Source: JAHWJX01 sp036386655
GTDB taxonomy: Bacteria > Pseudomonadota > Alphaproteobacteria > Caulobacterales > Caulobacteraceae
Length of the DNA: 38,119 nt
Reading direction: 5' to 3'
Assembly (NCBI GenBank): GCA_036386655.1
Contig: DASVVG010000152.1
Location: forward strand, 1-38,119
Shown: one piece after another, positions 25,443-35,648 of the stretch
Layout: the number at the start of each line of letters is the position of its first letter
How positions within the stretch are numbered: position 1 is the first letter of the stretch
Program-made: the position numbers and the translations under genes
Notes under the pieces: generated by a model
The model's database searches: none
Told to the model about the DNA's origin: nothing
The model's input: only the letters and a program-made list of their open reading frames with translations

Positions 25443-26114
25443 ATGCTGTTCAAGAAGAAGAAAAAGGACGCGCCGAGCGAAGCAGCCGAGGGCGAAGCCG
25501 CGGCCGCCGCGGCGACGACCGCCGAGGGCGAGGCCGCCGAAGGTGACGCGCCGAAGAAGAAGGGCAAGAAGAAGCTGATCCTGATCGCCGCCGGCGCGCT
25601 GGTGGTCATGGGCGGCGGCGGCGCGACCGCCTTTATCATGCTCGGGCCCAAGGCCGACAAGGCCGACGCCCACGGCGAGAAGGGCGAGCACGGCGACAAG
25701 AAAAAGGACGGGCACAAGAAGGCGAAGAAGAAGGGCGGCGGCGACCACGGCGGCGGCGGCGGCAAGGCGGCGCCCGGCGCGGCCGTCATCGCGGAGGGGC
25801 CCGACGGCGTCGTCTACTACACGATGCCCGACCTGGTGGTGAACATTCAGTCGCCCGACGGGCGGCCGACCTACCTCAAGCTGAAGCTGACGCTCGAGCT
25901 GCCGGACCACGAATCGGCGGAGGCGCTCAGTGCCGCGACGCCGCGGCTCAACGACATGTTCACGACCTTCCTGCGCGAGCTGCGCCCGGAAGACCTCTCC
26001 GGCAGCCAGGGCACCTACCAGCTGCGCATGGAGATACTGCGCCGCGTGAACCTCGTGGCCGCGCCGGCCGAGGCCAACGCCGTCCTCATCGAAGAAATGC
26101 TGATCCAGGGATGA
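25443..26114 (+). CDS. fliL: Flagellar basal body-associated protein FliL
   Basis: 223 residues. A charged cytoplasmic N-terminus (lysine clusters, Ala/Glu-rich to about 44), one transmembrane helix at about 45-68, an unusual Lys/His/Gly-rich linker (70-110), then the periplasmic FliL domain (VVYYTMPDLVVNIQSPDGRPTYLKLKLTLELPDHESAEALSAATPRLNDMFTTFLREL). FliL surrounds the stator and supports torque. It overlaps fliM by four bases (ATGA). Longer than most FliL owing to the linkers. Confidence 0.95.
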   Translation: MLFKKKKKDAPSEAAEGEAAAAAATTAEGEAAEGDAPKKKGKKKLILIAAGALVVMGGGGATAFIMLGPKADKADAHGEKGEHGDKKKDGHKKAKKKGGGDHGGGGGKAAPGAAVIAEGPDGVVYYTMPDLVVNIQSPDGRPTYLKLKLTLELPDHESAEALSAATPRLNDMFTTFLRELRPEDLSGSQGTYQLRMEILRRVNLVAAPAEANAVLIEEMLIQG

Positions 26115-27193
26115 GCGCCGCCGACGACACAGGGATGGCCGACGCCTGGGCCGCGGACACCGAGGAGGAAGCCTGGTCGCCGGGCGACACCGACTCCGGG
26201 CCGAAGCCGGGCGACGAACGGGTCCTGAACCAGGACGAGATCGACAACCTCCTCGGCTTCGACATGGCCGACGACGACTCGAACTCCACCGGGGTCCGGG
26301 CGATCATCAACTCCGCGCTCGTCAGCTACGAGCGCCTGCCGATGCTCGAGATCGTGTTCGACCGCCTGGTGCGGTTGATGACGACCTCGCTCCGCAACTT
26401 CACCTCCGACAACGTCGAGGTGAGCCTGGACAACATTTCCTCAATCCGCTTCGGGGATTACCTCAACTCCATCCCGCTGCCGGCGATGCTCGCGGTGTTC
26501 CGCGCCGAGGAGCTCGACAACTACGGCCTGCTCACCGTCGACTCCAACCTGATCTACTCGATCGTCGACGTGCTGCTGGGCGGCCGCCGCGGCACCGCCG
26601 CCATGCGCATCGAGGGCCGCCCCTACACCACCATCGAGCGCGTGCTGGTGCAGCGGATGGTCGAGGTGATCCTCGGCGACGCGACGCACGCCTTCGAGCC
26701 GATGACGCCGGTGCAGTTCAAGCTCGATCGCCTCGAGACCAACCCCCGCTTCGCCGCCATCGCGCGGCCGGCCAACGCCGCCATCCTGGTGAAGCTGCGC
26801 ATCGACATGGAAGACCGCGGCGGCCGGGTGGAGCTGCTGCTGCCCTACGCCACGCTCGAGCCGATCCGAAAGATGCTGCTGCAGCAGTTCCTCGGCGAGA
26901 AGTTCGGCCGCGACAACATCTGGGAAAGCCACCTCGCGACCGAGCTGTGGACCACGCAGATGGAGGTCCGCGCCGTGCTCGACGAGCAGTCGATCAACCT
27001 GCGCAAGGTCCTCGAGATGAAGGTGGGCGAGACGCTGATGCTGAACGCCACGCCCGACAGCCTCATCGAACTGCGCTGCGGGTCCATCCCGCTCACGCGC
27101 GGCCGCATGGGCCGCCGCAACCATCACATCGCCGTTCGCGTCGAGGCGCCGCTGACGCCCGCCGCCAAGCGCGCCGTCACGGAGTCCCGATGA
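26111..27193 (+). CDS. fliM: Flagellar motor switch protein FliM
   Basis: 360 residues. The N-terminal CheY-binding motif reads LNQDEIDNLLGF at 39-50, behind an acidic extension of about 35 residues. The middle domain includes DNVEVSLDNISSIRFGDYLNSIPLPAMLAVFRAEELDNYGLLTVDSNLIYSIVDVLLGGR, and the C-terminal SpoA domain VRAVLDEQSINLRKVLEMKVGETLMLNATPDSLIELRCGSIPLTRGRMGRRNHHIAVRV. Part of the C ring. Overlaps both neighbours by ATGA, so fliL, fliM and the next gene are coupled. Confidence 0.98.
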   Translation: MSAADDTGMADAWAADTEEEAWSPGDTDSGPKPGDERVLNQDEIDNLLGFDMADDDSNSTGVRAIINSALVSYERLPMLEIVFDRLVRLMTTSLRNFTSDNVEVSLDNISSIRFGDYLNSIPLPAMLAVFRAEELDNYGLLTVDSNLIYSIVDVLLGGRRGTAAMRIEGRPYTTIERVLVQRMVEVILGDATHAFEPMTPVQFKLDRLETNPRFAAIARPANAAILVKLRIDMEDRGGRVELLLPYATLEPIRKMLLQQFLGEKFGRDNIWESHLATELWTTQMEVRAVLDEQSINLRKVLEMKVGETLMLNATPDSLIELRCGSIPLTRGRMGRRNHHIAVRVEAPLTPAAKRAVTESR

Positions 27194-27675
27194 ACCTCGT
27201 CGTCGTCTCCCTCGAGATGCTGCTGGCCTTCCTGCTGCTGGCGACGCTGTTCTTCGGCATCAAGCTGGAGCGCAAGCTCAAGGCGCTGCGGCAGTCGCAG
27301 GCGGGCTTCGCCTCGGCCGTGCGCGACCTGGACGGCGCCGCCCAGCGCACCGAGGCCGGCCTCGACGCGCTCCGCTACGCCACGGAGAACGCGCGCAACG
27401 TGCTCGTCGAGCGCATGGACGCCGCGCAGGCCATGGCGCTCCGGCTCGAGCAGCTGACGGGTGAGGCCGAGACGGCCGCGCTGCGCGCCGAGACCGCCAC
27501 CATCAACGCCGCCAAGGCCGCCAGCCCGCCGCCACCGACACCGCGGCCGGCGCTCGCTTACGATCACGAGGAGACGGTCGCGCAGGCCTACGCCCGTCCC
27601 ATCCGGATGCCCGATCCTGTTCCCGCCCCGCCCTCGCGCCTGCGCCAGGCGGCGGCTCTGCTTCGCGGAGGCTAG
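27190..27675 (+). CDS. DUF6468 flagellar operon protein
   Basis: 161 residues. One N-terminal transmembrane segment (about 5-22: VSLEMLLAFLLLATLFFGI) is followed by a helical cytoplasmic or periplasmic coiled-coil region (LERKLKALRQSQAGFASAVRDLDGAAQRTEAGLDALRYATENARNVLVERM) and a Pro/Ala-rich tail. The fliM stop overlaps its ATG (ATGA), and the MotE-like gene begins three bases after its stop. This position and pattern match the DUF6468 proteins found after fliM in alphaproteobacteria. Precise role unknown. Confidence 0.8.
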   Translation: MNLVVVSLEMLLAFLLLATLFFGIKLERKLKALRQSQAGFASAVRDLDGAAQRTEAGLDALRYATENARNVLVERMDAAQAMALRLEQLTGEAETAALRAETATINAAKAASPPPPTPRPALAYDHEETVAQAYARPIRMPDPVPAPPSRLRQAAALLRGG

Positions 27676-27678
27676 CCC

Positions 27679-28413
27679 ATGAAATCCGCTCCCCGTCTGC
27701 TCCCGATGGTCGCCGTCGGCGTCATGGGCCTGCTGGCCGTGAAGGCGCTGGCCGGCGTCGAGTCGCTTCCGGGCCTCCTCGGCTCCCCTGCGCACGCCGA
27801 GGACAAGCCCGCCGGCAAGGCCGCGGCCAAGCCCGCGGCGAAGCCGGGGGCGCCGACGCGCCTCGAGGTGGTGGGACCTGCGCCCGCCGCACCCCGCCCG
27901 GCGCAGGCCTGCCTGCCCACCGCCGCGATCCTCGCTAAGGAAGCCGGTATGTCGCCGACCGAGCTGCGCGTGCTGCAGAGCCTCGGCGAACGCCGCGGCC
28001 AGCTCGATTCCCGCGAGCAGGCGATCGACACCCAATCCAAGCTGCTGACGGCGACGGAGCTAAAGCTCGACGCCAAGATCAAGGCGCTGACCGCCCTCAA
28101 GGCGGAGCTGCAGGGCCTCGTCGCGACGACGAGCACCCAGCAGAAGGAAGAGGCCAACCGCCTCGTCGCCGTCTACGAGAAGATGAAGCCGAAGGACGCG
28201 GCTCCCATCATGGCGTCGCTGGACGACAGGGTGCGCCTGCCCGTCGCCGCGCAGATGAAGCCGCAGACGCTGGCGTCCATCCTCGCCAACATGCCCCCGG
28301 CGGAAGCCAAGAAGCTCACCGAGAAGCTGGCCGACCGCTACACCCGCGCGGACGCCACCGCCGCCAAGGCCGCCGCCGCGCTGCGGCCCGCCGGGGCCCG
28401 TCCCGCCGGCTGA
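27679..28413 (+). CDS. MotE-like flagellar protein (MgtE-N domain)
   Basis: 244 residues. A signal peptide or N-terminal anchor (MKSAPRLLPMVAVGVMGLLAVKALA) is followed by a Lys/Ala/Pro-rich linker, a coiled coil (about 95-165: LQSLGERRGQLDSREQAIDTQSKLLTATELKLDAKIKALTALKAELQGL), and a C-terminal MgtE-N/MotE domain (NRLVAVYEKMKPKDAAPIMASLDDRVRLPVAAQMKPQTLASILANMPPAEAKKLTEKLADRY). Related proteins (MotE) chaperone MotC in the periplasm of rhizobia. Last gene of the fliL-fliM-DUF6468-motE run; ends 15 bases before the convergent thioesterase gene. Confidence 0.85.
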   Translation: MKSAPRLLPMVAVGVMGLLAVKALAGVESLPGLLGSPAHAEDKPAGKAAAKPAAKPGAPTRLEVVGPAPAAPRPAQACLPTAAILAKEAGMSPTELRVLQSLGERRGQLDSREQAIDTQSKLLTATELKLDAKIKALTALKAELQGLVATTSTQQKEEANRLVAVYEKMKPKDAAPIMASLDDRVRLPVAAQMKPQTLASILANMPPAEAKKLTEKLADRYTRADATAAKAAAALRPAGARPAG

Positions 28414-28428
28414 TCGGCTCTGGGCGGG

Positions 28429-28854
28429 TCAGGTCCGCCGCTTCAGCCGCTTGATCACGCCCGAGAACGTAAGCAGTGTGCGTTCGCCGGTGAACACCTC
28501 GCCGCGGGCGAAGATCAGGCTGGCGCCCGCGCGGGTCACCTCGCCGCGAGCCTCGATCAGCTCGCCGGGCCAGCCGGCGTCGACGAAGGTGTTGTCGAGC
28601 GTCACCGTCACGCCCCGGTCGCCCTCCAGCGCGTCCATCGACACCATGAAGAGCGCGAAGTCCGCGAACGTCATCAGGCAGCCGCCGTGCATCCGCCCGC
28701 CCGCGTTCAGGTGGCGCGGCTCGGCGCGGAAGGCGCAGCGCGGGCGGCCGTCCTCCATCCGGAAGTGGAAGGGCCCGACGACGCCTTCGAACGCCTCGTT
28801 GGTGAACTTGGTCCAGCCGGCGAACTCGCCTTCGGTGACCTCGACCCTCCGCAT
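28429..28854 (-). CDS. PaaI-family hotdog thioesterase
   Basis: 141 residues. Hotdog-fold acyl-CoA thioesterase pattern: EPRHLNAGGRMHGGCLMTFADFALFMVSM (the HGG turn and helix with catalytic acidic residue), then GVTVTLDNTFVDAGWPGELIEARGEVTRAGASLIFARGEVFTGERTLLTFSGVIK. Probably hydrolyses an acyl- or aryl-CoA; the substrate is not evident. ATG 28854 is chosen because AAGGAAGG lies just upstream and the fold starts there. Confidence 0.9.
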   Translation of the reverse strand: MRRVEVTEGEFAGWTKFTNEAFEGVVGPFHFRMEDGRPRCAFRAEPRHLNAGGRMHGGCLMTFADFALFMVSMDALEGDRGVTVTLDNTFVDAGWPGELIEARGEVTRAGASLIFARGEVFTGERTLLTFSGVIKRLKRRT

Positions 28855-28895
28855 CGCCTTCCTTTCGCTCCGCCCGCCCCACATAGAGCTCGGCC

Positions 28896-29135
28896 ATGAA
28901 CCGATCCATCGAGGACGCCATCTTCTCGCTCCTGGCGGAACGGGAGCCGGGCAAGTCCATTGACCCTTCCGAGGCCGCGCGTGCGGTCGACGCGGAGGGC
29001 TGGCGGCGGCTGCTGCCCCAGGTCCGCGCCACGGCGGTCGGCCTCGCCCGTCAGGGACGGCTGGCGATCCTGCGCCACGGAAAGCCCGTCGATCCCGAAG
29101 GGCTGAAGGGCGTCTACCGGTTGAGGCTGCCATGA
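28896..29135 (+). CDS. DUF3253 protein
   Basis: 79 residues: MNRSIEDAIFSLLAEREPGKSIDPSEAARAV, then EGWRRLLPQVRATAVGLARQGRLAILRHGKPVDPEGLKGVYRLRL. It has a winged-helix-like DUF3253 pattern, and some relatives are annotated as ribosomal or tRNA-related without proof. It starts 41 bases from the divergent thioesterase and overlaps the YkvA gene by ATGA. Confidence 0.85.
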   Translation: MNRSIEDAIFSLLAEREPGKSIDPSEAARAVDAEGWRRLLPQVRATAVGLARQGRLAILRHGKPVDPEGLKGVYRLRLP

Positions 29136-29419
29136 CGAAGGCCGTGCGCCGACAGGGGTTCGCCAAGGTGCTCAAGCGCCAGGCGGCGGCGATGAAATAC
29201 GCGCTGCAGGACCCGCGCACGCCTCGCATGGCCAAGGTGCTGGGCGCCGCGTTCATGGCCTACCTGCTCAGCCCGATCGACCTGATCCCCGACTTCATCC
29301 CGGTGGTCGGGCAACTGGACGACATCGTGATCGTCCCCGCCGGCTTCTATCTCGTCTGGCGCATGATCCCGCGCGAGGTCTGGCGCGACGCCCAGGCCAA
29401 GGCGGACCGCAGCGGCTAG
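29132..29419 (+). CDS. YkvA family (DUF1232) protein
   Basis: 95 residues with the DUF1232 signature AFMAYLLSPIDLIPDFIPVVGQLDDIVIVPAGFYLVWRMIP in the middle. The hydrophobic region suggests membrane association. Function unknown. ATGA overlap with the DUF3253 gene indicates coupling; the lipase-like gene follows after ten bases. Confidence 0.88.
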   Translation: MTKAVRRQGFAKVLKRQAAAMKYALQDPRTPRMAKVLGAAFMAYLLSPIDLIPDFIPVVGQLDDIVIVPAGFYLVWRMIPREVWRDAQAKADRSG

Positions 29420-29429
29420 GGAGGGGCCG

Positions 29430-30446
29430 TTGCAGCGACGAGCCTTCCTCGCCGCGCTCCCGCCGCTTCTCGCCGCCTGCACGCCCGTGGCCCAGGTGGC
29501 GGGCTCGCCCGGCCTCGACTTCGCCGGTCCGCGGCTGGAATCCGACCGCTTCATCAGCTTCGACGGCGCCCGCCTGGGACTCACCGTCTGGCCGGCCGTG
29601 GGGGAGCCCTCGGCCGTGATCGTGGCGCTGCACGGCATGAACGATTACGCCCAGGCGTTCACGCTCGCCGCCCCGATCTGGGCGGAGGAGGGGATCACCA
29701 CCTACGCCATCGACCAGCGCGGCTTCGGCCGCTCGCCCCGGCGCGGCGTGTGGGGCGGCGAGGCGCTGATGACCGAGGATCTGCGCGCGCTCACCCGCGT
29801 GGTCCGTGGGCGGCATCCGGGCGCTCTGCTGACGGTCGTCGGGGAGAGCATGGGCGGGGCGGTGGCGATCAGCGCCTTCGCCTCCGATCGTCCCCCCGAC
29901 GCCGACCGGCTGGTGCTGCTGTCCCCGGCGGTCTGGGGCTGGGACGCCCAGCCGCTGCTCTACCGCAGCACCCTGTGGCTCGGCGCGCGGACGATCCCTT
30001 CCTACAGGTTCGGCACCCCGCGCTGGGTCGCCCGTGAGATCCGGGCCAGCGACAACATCGAGCACATGATCCGGATGGGCCAGGACCGGAACCTGATCTT
30101 CGACACGCGCGTCGACGCGATCTACGGCCTGGTCAACCTGATGCAGCGCGCGCTGGTGAGCGTGCGGTCGATCCGGCGCCCGCCGCCGGTGCTCTACTGC
30201 TACGGGGCCAACGACGAGATCATCCCGAAGAAGCCGAGCTTCTTCGCCGCGCGCCAGCTGCAGCCGGGCGACCGCTCGGCCTACTACCGCCGCGGCTGGC
30301 ACATGCTCACGCGCGACCTGCAGGGCGAGGCGGTGACCCGCGACGTGGCCGCCTTCATCCGCGACCCGGCCGGGCCGCTCCCGTCGGGCGCGCCGCCCAT
30401 TCCGGGCTCGCGCACGCCGGGCGCCGCGGGCCGCGCGACAGCGTAG
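29430..30446 (+). CDS. Alpha/beta-hydrolase lipoprotein, lysophospholipase/monoacylglycerol lipase-like
   Basis: 338 residues from a TTG start with GGGAGGGG upstream. The N-terminus MQRRAFLAALPPLLAAC has a twin-arginine-like start and an LAAC lipobox, so it is exported and lipid-anchored. Catalytic features of the PldB/monoglyceride lipase family: LHGMNDYAQAF (oxyanion region), IDQRGFGRSPRRG, nucleophile GESMG with Ser140, Asp in CYGANDEIIPKK and His in RGWHMLTRD. Substrate probably a lysophospholipid or acylglycerol in the envelope. In operon-like order after ykvA. Confidence 0.88.
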   Translation: MQRRAFLAALPPLLAACTPVAQVAGSPGLDFAGPRLESDRFISFDGARLGLTVWPAVGEPSAVIVALHGMNDYAQAFTLAAPIWAEEGITTYAIDQRGFGRSPRRGVWGGEALMTEDLRALTRVVRGRHPGALLTVVGESMGGAVAISAFASDRPPDADRLVLLSPAVWGWDAQPLLYRSTLWLGARTIPSYRFGTPRWVAREIRASDNIEHMIRMGQDRNLIFDTRVDAIYGLVNLMQRALVSVRSIRRPPPVLYCYGANDEIIPKKPSFFAARQLQPGDRSAYYRRGWHMLTRDLQGEAVTRDVAAFIRDPAGPLPSGAPPIPGSRTPGAAGRATA

Positions 30447-30520
30447 CGGGAACGCCCTTGTGGCGCCGCCGCCGGGGGCGTATGCGCACGATCTTCCCCC
30501 CACACTTCGGCTTTTGCGGC

Positions 30521-31585
30521 ATGACCCTGTTCGACTCCCCCGCTTTCAAGGCGCACGAAAGCGTGCACGCGTTCTCTGACGAAATGACCGGCCTGAAGGC
30601 GATCATCGCGATCCACTCCACGGCCCGGGGCCCGGCGGCAGGGGGATGCCGGATGTGGCCCTACGAGAGCTCGCAGGCTGCGCTCGAGGACGTGCTGAAG
30701 CTGTCGCGAGGGATGTCCTACAAGAACGCCGTGGCCGACCTCGACCTCGGCGGCGGCAAGTCGGTGATCATCGGAGACGCCCGCACCCAGAAGACGCCGG
30801 AGCTGTTCGAAGCCTTCGGCCGCGCCGTCGACAGCCTAGGGGGCCGCTACTACACGGCGGAGGACGTCGGCGTGTCCGTGGCCGACATCCAGCACGCGCG
30901 CCGCGCGACCAAGTACGCCGTCGGCCTCGAGAGCGGCCACTCGGGTTCGGGCGACCCCAGCCCGGTTACTGCCGAGGGGGTCTTTCGCGGCGTGAACATC
31001 GCCATCCGGCAGGGCCTCGGCGGCCGGGACGTGAACGGCTGCACCGTCGCCATCCAGGGCGTCGGCCACGTCGGCGCCTACCTCGCCGACAAGTTGCACG
31101 CGGCCGGCGCCAACCTGATCATCACGGACGTGAACCAGGACGCGCTGCGCGAGGTCTCCGGCCGCACCGGCGCCAAGGTGGTCGGCCCTGACGAGATCTT
31201 CGACGTCGACGCCGACGTGTTCTCGCCCTGCGCGCTGGGTGGCGCGATCACGGCCGAGGCGCTCGGACGGCTCAAGGCCCGCGTGATCGCCGGCGGCGCC
31301 AACAACCAACTTGCTACGCCCGACGTCGGCCGGGTGCTGTTCGAGCAAGGCTTCACCTACGCGCCCGACTACGTGATCAACGGCGGCGGCATCATCAACG
31401 TGGCCTCGGAGATGCGCGGCCTCCAGAGCGGCGCCGCGTACGATCCTGCCTGGGTCGAGCAGAAGCTGGCGCGCCTGATGGAGACCCTCGACGAGGTGCT
31501 CGCCCGCTCGAAGGCCGAGCGTCGCCCGAGCGACGAGATCGCCGACGAGATCGCCGAGGCCCGGATCGCCGCCGCCCGGCGCTGA
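30521..31585 (+). CDS. Leu/Phe/Val-type amino acid dehydrogenase
   Basis: 354 residues. Glu/Leu/Phe/Val dehydrogenase family: GGCRMWPYES (41-50), RGMSYKNAVADLDLGGGKS with the substrate-binding Lys68 and catalytic Lys80, and NAD loop AIQGVGHVGAYLADKL (GVGHVG at 180-185), then VIAGGANNQLAT and DYVINGGGIINVASE. It reversibly deaminates a branched or aromatic amino acid with NAD. Its length suits leucine/phenylalanine dehydrogenase rather than glutamate dehydrogenase. ATG 30521 is preferred since family members open as MxLFDSPAF; in-frame upstream starts (TTG 30458, ATG 30482) are possible. Confidence 0.92.
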   Translation: MTLFDSPAFKAHESVHAFSDEMTGLKAIIAIHSTARGPAAGGCRMWPYESSQAALEDVLKLSRGMSYKNAVADLDLGGGKSVIIGDARTQKTPELFEAFGRAVDSLGGRYYTAEDVGVSVADIQHARRATKYAVGLESGHSGSGDPSPVTAEGVFRGVNIAIRQGLGGRDVNGCTVAIQGVGHVGAYLADKLHAAGANLIITDVNQDALREVSGRTGAKVVGPDEIFDVDADVFSPCALGGAITAEALGRLKARVIAGGANNQLATPDVGRVLFEQGFTYAPDYVINGGGIINVASEMRGLQSGAAYDPAWVEQKLARLMETLDEVLARSKAERRPSDEIADEIAEARIAAARR

Positions 31586-31602
31586 CCCACCAGGAGGGGG
31601 CC

Positions 31603-31926
31603 GTGCCGAGACCCGTCCACTTCGACATCTTCGCCGCCGACCCGGAGCGGGCGCAGCGGTTCTACACCGCGCTGTTCGGCTGGCGCTTCGAGCGCTGGGG
31701 CGGACTCATGCCGTACTGGCTGATCACCACCGGCGACGACGGTCCGGGGATCAACGGCGGCCTGGCGCAGCGGCCCGGGCCGAACCCCGACCCGCAGATG
31801 GAGATGCCGGTCGTCGCCTGGACGTGCACCGTGCAGGTCGACGATCCCGGGCGTGGGCTGGTTGGCCTACTGCAAGGACACCGAGAGCAACGTCTTCGGC
31901 CTCATGCAGGACGATCCCGCGGCGGC

Positions 31927-31930
<4 letters not shown>
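31603..31930 (+). pseudogene. VOC (glyoxalase/bleomycin-resistance fold) gene broken by an internal deletion
   Basis: GTG at 31603 with GGAGG upstream opens a VOC protein (MPRPVHFDIFAADPERAQRFYTALFGWRFERWGG...). It stays on track to VAWTCTVQVDD at 31825-31845, then continues in the +1 frame from 31844 as IPGVGWLAYCKDTESNVFGLMQDDP, ending at TAG 31930. About 109 residues remain of a protein usually near 125-130, so a stretch linking these two parts is missing, and the frame shifts at the join. Read straight through, the frame runs on antisense into the ABC ATPase gene. A sequencing or assembly error is the main alternative. Confidence 0.75.
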
Positions 31931-32942
<1,012 letters not shown>

Positions 32943-32946
<4 letters not shown>

Positions 32947-34559
32947 CTCGCGAACCCCGGCCGCGAGCGGGCGATCTGCCGCGACAGCAGCGCAACCGGC
33001 CCCGCCGCCAGCAGCACGATGGCGAGCGCCGGCCACGCGGCCTGGGCCAGCCGCTCGTCCGCGGCGTAGCCATGCGCGAGCACGGCCAGCGTGTCGAAGT
33101 TGAACGGCCGCAGGATCAGCGTCGCCGGGAGCTCCTTCAGCACGTCCACGAACACCAGCAGGGCCGCCGTCCAGAAGGCGCCCTTCGCCAGCGGCGCGTG
33201 CACTCGCGCCAGCGCGCCGCCCTCGCTCTCGCCGAGCATCCGCGCGGCCCGCTCCATCGAGGGCGTGACGCGGGTCAGGCCGGCGTCGATCGGCTCCAGC
33301 GCCGCCGCCGCCAGCCGCGCGACATAGGCGTACATCAGGAGCCCCAGCGCCACCGCCGCGCCCGCACCAGCGCCGGTGCCGCGCCAGATCAGCGCCGCGG
33401 GGCCGAGCAGCCCGATCGCCATGACGGCGCCCGGCGTGGCGTAGCCGAGGCTGGCCAGCCGCGCGGGAAGCGGCCGCCCGCGCGCGCCGAACGCGATCAC
33501 CGCCGCCAGCGCCGTGGTCAGCACGCAGCCGCCGATCGCCAGCGCCAGGGACAGCGAGCCGGCGCGGAGCAGTCGACCGGCGTCCGTGGTCGTGGACAGC
33601 GCCTTCACCGCCAGCCACGCGCAGGGCAGCAGCAGGGCTGCGGTCAGCAACAGGGTGCAGAACGCGGTCGCGCCCCAACCCGCGGCCCCGCGAAGCCGCA
33701 CGGCGGGCAGCTCGCGCCAGCGGGCGCTGGAGGCGCCATAGCCTTGGCCGCGCCGTCCGCGGCGCTCCAGCACCAGCAGCAGCGCAGCGGCCGCGAGCAG
33801 GGCCAGCGACAGCCGCGCGGCCCCGGCTGGCGAGCCGTAGGCGGCGAAGGCCCGCACCACGCCCGTCGTCAGCGTCTGCACGCCGAGGTACGAGACCGCG
33901 CCGTAGTCGGCGAGCGTCTCCATCAGCGCCAGCGCGGCGCCCGCCACCAGCGCGGGCCGCGCCAACGGCAGCGCCACGCGCCGGTAAGCCGCCCACGGCC
34001 CGCAGCCGAGCGTCCGGGCGGCTTCCAGCGCGCACACGGACTGGCTCACGAAGGCGGCCCGCGCCGTCAGGTAGACGTACGGATAGAAGGCGGCCGACAG
34101 CACGAACACGGCGCCCGGCAGGCTACGCACCTGCAGGAACTCGCCTCCCATGCCGGCGTCGCGGAGCGCGGTCTGCACCGGCCCCGCCACGTCCAGCAGG
34201 TCCGAGTAGGCGTAGGCCAACGCGTACGCGGGCGCGGCGAGCGGCAGCGCCAGCAGCCACTCGAACGCGCCGCGTCCGGGGAAGCGGTGCATCACCACCA
34301 GCCACGCCGCCGCCGAGCCGAGCGCAGTGGTCAGCAGCCCGACGCCGAGCGCCAGAACCACGGTGTCGGCCGCGTAGCGCCGAAGCAACTCGGGGGAGGC
34401 GCCCGCCGCCGGCTGGACTGCCAGCGCCGCGATGAACAGCAAGGGCGCGACCGCGAACAGCGCCGCCAGCAGCGCCGCGATGCGGAGCGGCGAGGGGGCG
34501 GACCACCCGGCCCGGCGGGCGAGCATCGCCTCCGGCGCCGGGACGTCCGTCAGGGCCAT
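32943..34559 (-). CDS. Ferric-iron ABC transporter permease (fused two-domain)
   Basis: 538 residues with about 12 hydrophobic segments, twice the length of a simple permease, as in FbpB/SfuB-type iron transporters. Two EAA-type loops can be seen: ALEAARTLGCGPWAAYRRVALPLARPAL in the first half and SMERAARMLGESEGGALARVHAPLAKGAFW in the second, where the ATPase docks. Lies 18 bases after the binding protein's stop and overlaps the ATPase start, so the three form one operon. Located in the inner membrane. Confidence 0.9.
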
Positions 34560-34577
34560 GGCGTCAGCGCCACGGCG

Positions 34578-35633
34578 TCACTGCCACCCGGCCTGGTCGA
34601 AGGTGGCCTGCGCCTCGCCCTGCCGACGGCCGTAGACGGTCACCGGCAGCGGGTCCGCCTTGAAGTTCGCGTAGGCCGCCACCGACGCGGGCGGCTTCAC
34701 CGCCTGCACCGCCGGGAACTCGTTGTTGGCCGAGGCGAAGATCGCCTGTGCCTGGTCGGACGCAAGGTATTCCAGGAACTTGACCGCGTTCTCCTTGTTC
34801 GGCGCGTGAGCCGCCACGCCGCCGCCGGAGATGTTCACCAGCGCGCCCGTGCCCGCCTGCTCTGGGAAGGCGATCGCCACCTTCTGCATCACCGCCTTGT
34901 CCTCGGGCGCTTCGGAACTCGCGATGCGCAGGAAATAGTAGCTGTTGGCCAGCGCCACGTCGCAGGCGCCGGCGGCCACCGCGCGGATCTGGTCGATGTC
35001 GCCGCCCTGCGGCTTGCGAGCCATGTTGGCCACCACGCCGCGCGCCCACTCGAGCGCCCGCTGTGGCCCCCAGCGCTCGATGAAGCCCGCCATCATCGAC
35101 AGGTTGTAGATGTTGTCGGCGTTGCGCACGCAGACGCGGCCGCGGAACTTCGGGTCCGCGACGGCGGCGTAGCTCGCCACCTCCTCCGGCCGCACTCGGT
35201 CCTTCGCGTAGGCGATCACCCGCGCCCGGCGGGCGAAGCCCCACCACCGGCCCTGGTGGTCGCGCAGGTTGGCCGGGATGCGCCGCTCCAGCGTCGGCGT
35301 GGTCACGGGCTGGAACAGGCCCGCCTCCTGCGCGCGCCACAACGCCCCGGCGTCCGCCATCAGGATGATGTCGGCGGGACTGGAGGCGCCCTCGGCCTTC
35401 ATCTTCTCGACCAGCATGTTGCCCTGGCTCTGCAGCGCCCGCACCTCGACGCCGGTCGCCTGCTTGAAGCCGTCATAGATCAGCTGGTCGGCGTCGTAGT
35501 GGCGCGCCGTGTAGATGTTCAGGACGCCGGCGTTCGCCGGGGCGGCGCGCTTCGCCTCCTCCGTGTCGCGCCCGCAGGCGGTCAGGGCGAGGAGGGCGCA
35601 GAGGGCGAGGAGGGGGGATCGACGGGTGAGCAT
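34578..35633 (-). CDS. Fe(3+) ABC transporter substrate-binding lipoprotein
   Basis: 351 residues from ATG 35633. Lipobox LLALTAC with Cys20 gives a lipid-anchored periplasmic protein. The fold matches FbpA/FutA/IdiA: LNIYTARHYDADQLIYDGFKQATGVEV at the start, and NSYYFLRI with the paired iron-ligand tyrosines 232-233. First gene of the iron operon; a perfect inverted repeat resembling a Fur-type box lies 16 bases upstream. ATG 35633 is preferred to 35648 because it starts the signal peptide. Confidence 0.9.
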   Translation of the reverse strand: MLTRRSPLLALCALLALTACGRDTEEAKRAAPANAGVLNIYTARHYDADQLIYDGFKQATGVEVRALQSQGNMLVEKMKAEGASSPADIILMADAGALWRAQEAGLFQPVTTPTLERRIPANLRDHQGRWWGFARRARVIAYAKDRVRPEEVASYAAVADPKFRGRVCVRNADNIYNLSMMAGFIERWGPQRALEWARGVVANMARKPQGGDIDQIRAVAAGACDVALANSYYFLRIASSEAPEDKAVMQKVAIAFPEQAGTGALVNISGGGVAAHAPNKENAVKFLEYLASDQAQAIFASANNEFPAVQAVKPPASVAAYANFKADPLPVTVYGRRQGEAQATFDQAGWQ

Positions 35634-35648
35634 GCCGTCTGGTCGCAC

